Origin: Prochlorococcus sp. AG-402-K16
Lineage (GTDB): Bacteria; Cyanobacteriota; Cyanobacteriia; PCC-6307; Cyanobiaceae
Assembly: GCA_003216795.1 (NCBI GenBank)
Contig: QCIH01000014.1
Span: 1-39,547 of the forward strand
Direction of reading: 5' to 3'
DNA length: 39,547 nt
The position numbers were made by a program, and so were the translations under genes. Shown here one piece after another: positions 36,545-39,547 of this stretch; positions within the stretch are counted from its first letter, which is position 1; the number at the start of each line of letters is the position of its first letter. The notes beneath the pieces are model-generated. The model did not search any database. It was not told where the DNA came from and worked only from the letters and a program-made list of their open reading frames with translations.

Positions 36545-37171
36545 TTAATTGTTTGGATTAGAAACTTTATCTTTATTTTCATTGGATTCTGGCCTCATCC
36601 AATCATAGACTTCTTCTGGTAATTTACCAACTCTAGTATCTGAAGCTGGGATTTCATGAGGGTCCATGACTCCTTTAGGAAGATAGGCAAGTTCTCTTAG
36701 AGGTTTAACTGAAGGATCTGTTGTGACATTTGTAGGTAACCTACCAAGTGCGATATTATCAAAATTTAGATTGTGTCTGTCAAAAGTAGCTAGTTCGTAT
36801 TCTTCAGTCATTGAAAGGCAATTAGTTGGACAATATTCAACACAATTTCCACAAAATATACAAACTCCAAAATCTATAGAATAATTTCTTAGTTCCTTTT
36901 TTTTGGTTTCTTTATTCATTACCCAATCAACGACTGGTAAATTTATGGGACACACTCTCACGCAAACTTCACAAGCAATACATTTATCAAATTCATAATG
37001 TATCCTTCCTCTATATCTTTCAGAAGGTATTAATTTTTCATATGGATATTGGACAGTGACAGGTCTTCTTCGAAGATGATCAAAAGTAACTGATAAGCCA
37101 TTATATAAATATTTGCCAGCATTAAATGCTTCTTTAATATAGCTATTTATTTGTTGAAGGAAATTTTTCAT
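36545..37171 (-). CDS. ndhI: NAD(P)H-quinone oxidoreductase subunit I (NdhI)
   Basis: A 208-aa ferredoxin-like subunit with two 4Fe-4S clusters: [12 protein letters not shown] and [12 protein letters not shown]. An amphipathic N-terminus attaches it to the membrane arm. It passes electrons from ferredoxin towards plastoquinone. The C-terminal extension after residue ~150 is typical for cyanobacteria. It starts 68 bp after ndhA. Confidence 0.95.
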   Translation of the reverse strand: MKNFLQQINSYIKEAFNAGKYLYNGLSVTFDHLRRRPVTVQYPYEKLIPSERYRGRIHYEFDKCIACEVCVRVCPINLPVVDWVMNKETKKKELRNYSIDFGVCIFCGNCVEYCPTNCLSMTEEYELATFDRHNLNFDNIALGRLPTNVTTDPSVKPLRELAYLPKGVMDPHEIPASDTRVGKLPEEVYDWMRPESNENKDKVSNPNN

Positions 37172-37239
37172 TTTGAAGAATTAACTTAGTTATTTTATTT
37201 TAGTGGATTAATTTTTAATTTAAGTATTTTTACTTAAGT

Positions 37240-38358
37240 TTAACCACCAAAGAATTGCGGAAAAGCAAGTTTTAAGCCTGCAGTTATCAAAAGATTAGCA
37301 AGAGAAATTGGAAGAAGAAACTTCCATCCTAGATCTAATAATTGATCTATTCTTACTCTAGGAGTTGTCCAACGCAATAATATTGCAATGAAAACTAAAA
37401 GATACGCTTTCAATACAGTCATTACAATTCCTATTGATGCAGTGAAAACTTGTATGAAGGGTGCATTAATTGGCAAATTTAGAAACTTAGCTATTAATTC
37501 AACTGGAATAGGAAACCCCCATCCTCCTAGATAAAGTATTGATACCAATAAAGCTGAAAGGATTAAATTAATGTAACTACCAAGGTAAAACAATGCGAAT
37601 TTCATTCCTGCATATTCAGTTTGATATCCTGCAACTAATTCTTCTTCAGCTTCAGGCAAGTCAAATGGAAGTCTTTCACATTCTGCAAGAGCACAAATCC
37701 AAAAGACTATAAAACCAACTGGTTGTCGCCATATATTCCAACTTAAGATTCCAGCACCAGTTTGTTGGTTGACAATGTCAATAGTGCTTAGAGAATTTGT
37801 CATTAGTACGATAGCCAGTACAGATAAAGCTAAAGGAATTTCATAACTTATTGATTGAGCTGCTGCTCTTAAACCTCCTAATAAAGAATACTTATTATTT
37901 GATGCATATCCGCTCATGAGAAGTCCAATTGGCTGGATACTGCTTAAAGCAATCCATAGGAAAATTCCAATACCAACGTTACTTATTAAAAGGTTTTGTC
38001 CAAAAGGAACAATTAGCCAGGAAAGAATCACTGGAACAAGAACTAATATAGGTCCGGCAGTGAACAGAATTCCATCTGCTTTAGCAGGAATAATATCCTC
38101 TTTTACAAGTAACTTAAGACCATCTGCAATTGGTTGAAGGACGCCAAGCGCTCCTGCATATTCGGGACCTATTCTTTGTTGAGCAGCAGCAGATATTTTT
38201 CTTTCAAGCCAAACTGTTACTAACACTCCAACTACTGCCGCCACCAAAACCAAAAGCATAGGGAGAGGGAGCCAGATTATATGAGCGATTTCGCTGGACA
38301 GGCCAAAACCTTTTAAAAATTCATTAAAACTATATTCGAGATCTAATCCGTATTCCAA
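37240..38358 (-). CDS. ndhA: NAD(P)H-quinone oxidoreductase subunit 1 (NdhA)
   Basis: A 372-aa NuoH-like subunit with eight or more helices that helps form the quinone chamber. Signatures are [54 protein letters not shown] and FRWTTPR-like [16 protein letters not shown]. It is first in the minus-strand run ndhA-I-G-E-nadK-CYTH. The citrate synthase gene ends 75 bp upstream in the same direction. Confidence 0.95.
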   Translation of the reverse strand: MEYGLDLEYSFNEFLKGFGLSSEIAHIIWLPLPMLLVLVAAVVGVLVTVWLERKISAAAQQRIGPEYAGALGVLQPIADGLKLLVKEDIIPAKADGILFTAGPILVLVPVILSWLIVPFGQNLLISNVGIGIFLWIALSSIQPIGLLMSGYASNNKYSLLGGLRAAAQSISYEIPLALSVLAIVLMTNSLSTIDIVNQQTGAGILSWNIWRQPVGFIVFWICALAECERLPFDLPEAEEELVAGYQTEYAGMKFALFYLGSYINLILSALLVSILYLGGWGFPIPVELIAKFLNLPINAPFIQVFTASIGIVMTVLKAYLLVFIAILLRWTTPRVRIDQLLDLGWKFLLPISLANLLITAGLKLAFPQFFGG

Positions 38359-38433
38359 AATTTTTATGTTATTTACTTAATAGATTAACTCTTAACAAAC
38401 AATATGTGTGTTTTTTATGAAAAGCTGCAAATA

Positions 38434-39547
38434 TTATTCTCTGTTTTCTAAGCTGATCCAATCTCTTGGTGCTGAACCTGTGTAGATTTGCGATGGTCTG
38501 AAAATTCTATTTGCTCCAAGTTGCTCTCTCCAATGAGCTAACCAACCAGCCACTCTAGATATGGCAAAAATTGGAGTAAATAAATCACGAGGAATACCAA
38601 GTTTTCTATAAACAAGACCAGAATAAAAGTCCACGTTAGGGAATATACCCTTAGGACCGAGTCTTGGTATTGCCTCTTTCTCAAGTGATTTAGCGACTTC
38701 ATACATTTCATCTGCTCCAAATCTAATGAAAAGCTCTTCTGCCAGTTTTTGAAGAATTATTGCTCTTGGATCTTTGACTTTATATTCTCTGTGGCCGAAG
38801 CCCATTATCTTACTTTTATTTTTTATTGCGTTATCTAAAAAAGAACCAGCATTTTCTGGGGTTTTAATCTCTTCTAACATTGCAATCACATCCTCATTTG
38901 CTCCTCCATGCAATGGGCCAGCAAGGGTTCCTACTGCAGAGGCGATGACAGCATATGGGTCTGTAAGAGTGCTTGCAGTAACTCTAGCGCTAAATGTACT
39001 GGCGTTTAAACTATGTTCGGCATGTAGAATTAAACACCTATCAAAAACTTTTGCAGCTATGGGATCTTGTTCTTTTTCAGTCAGCATGTAAAGAAAATTT
39101 GAGGAGTAAGTTAAATCATCTCTAGGTTGAATTGGGTCTTGTCCTTTTCTAATAAGTTGAAACGCAGCAATCATTGTGGGTATTTTTGCTATTAGCCTTA
39201 TGACTGCGTTGTAGATGTAATTTGGATCATCTATTGCCCTGCGCGAATAGAAGAGCCCCAAAGAAGCCGCGCTAGATTGAAGAGCATCCATAGGATGACC
39301 TGTCGCAGGGAAACATTTCATCATATCTCTGACTCTAAAACTTAACCTTCGATGCATCTGAACTTCTTGTTCAAAATCTCTAAGTTGAATAGCTGTAGGC
39401 AATTCGCCCCAAATCAATAGGTATGCAGTTTCTAAAAAACTGCTTTTTTTGGATAGTTCCTCAATGGAGTAGCCTCTGTACAATAATTTACCTTTGTTGC
39501 CGTCTATATCACAGATAGATGAATTAGTAACTGGTACACCCTCTAAT
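38434..39547 (-). CDS. gltA: Citrate synthase (5' end beyond the window)
   Basis: The frame is open to the right edge, where it begins LEGVPVTNSSICDIDGNKG, so the N-terminus is missing by perhaps 10-20 residues. Motifs are LYRGYSIEEL, HAEHSLNASTFSARV with a catalytic His, GPLHGGANEDV, MGFGHREYKVKDPRA, and the C-terminal RIFRPSQIYTGSAPRDWISL. It condenses oxaloacetate with acetyl-CoA to start the TCA branch that provides 2-oxoglutarate. Visible length is about 371 residues. Confidence 0.94.
   Translation of the reverse strand, partial: LEGVPVTNSSICDIDGNKGKLLYRGYSIEELSKKSSFLETAYLLIWGELPTAIQLRDFEQEVQMHRRLSFRVRDMMKCFPATGHPMDALQSSAASLGLFYSRRAIDDPNYIYNAVIRLIAKIPTMIAAFQLIRKGQDPIQPRDDLTYSSNFLYMLTEKEQDPIAAKVFDRCLILHAEHSLNASTFSARVTASTLTDPYAVIASAVGTLAGPLHGGANEDVIAMLEEIKTPENAGSFLDNAIKNKSKIMGFGHREYKVKDPRAIILQKLAEELFIRFGADEMYEVAKSLEKEAIPRLGPKGIFPNVDFYSGLVYRKLGIPRDLFTPIFAISRVAGWLAHWREQLGANRIFRPSQIYTGSAPRDWISLENRE

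Overview
The window looks like the chromosome of a marine picocyanobacterium, most likely a high-light Prochlorococcus. The DNA is strongly A+T-rich and genes are packed with gaps of a few bases. It carries cyanobacterial hallmark genes (rpaA, rpaB, ycf3, ycf34, crtB-crtP, ndhM, a CbbR/RbcR-type LysR gene, ndhF-ndhD, ndhAIGE), and the proteins match what I remember of that group. This assignment rests on recognition by eye, not on a search. 

Two territories are visible. (1) Bases 1 to about 7,030 are island-like. A very large gene for a secreted-type protein (869-5724) encodes two seven-bladed SBBP beta-propellers separated by two cadherin-like domains, with RTX calcium-binding repeats at the C-terminus. 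It is interrupted by one single-base frameshift at about 4357-4363. The gene sits between two ~580-bp direct repeats (18-597 and 5756-6335). Each repeat holds the decayed 3' tail of another secreted-protein gene, an AlpA-like helix-turn-helix gene on the minus strand, G-rich 11-bp iterated motifs, and what looks like a small RNA gene (GGAAACA motif, conserved hairpin, terminator) resembling the Yfr2/Cyano-1 family. A small unknown gene follows at 6666-7025. (2) From 7414 to the end is core genome. 

Core layout: rpaA meets holB-tmk-copper ATPase convergently; ycf3 diverges from the ATPase and converges with radA; radA diverges from the run rpaB-plsX-fabH-fabD-plsC, which places a light/stress regulator ahead of fatty-acid and phospholipid synthesis. 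Then come a TsaB-like gene, ycf34 diverging from a tRNA nucleotidyltransferase, an RRM protein, crtP-crtB (carotenoids), ndhM and a DUF3172-type protein. The LysR regulator gene diverges from a NnrU/Z-ISO-like gene with ndhF-ndhD downstream, across a region holding two palindromes. After these are scpA, a sugar-phosphate nucleotidyltransferase, metF, a small LuxR-type regulator (PedR-like), a 49-aa unknown, and a minus-strand run ndhA-ndhI-ndhG-ndhE-nadK-CYTH. A citrate synthase gene runs off the right edge. Photosynthesis, NDH-1 electron transport, NADP supply, carotenoids and lipid synthesis dominate. 

The most unusual material is the left 7 kb: the double-propeller RTX gene with its single-base lesion, and the repeated tail/HTH/small-RNA module that brackets it. 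No integrase, transposase, tRNA, rRNA or CRISPR array was seen.
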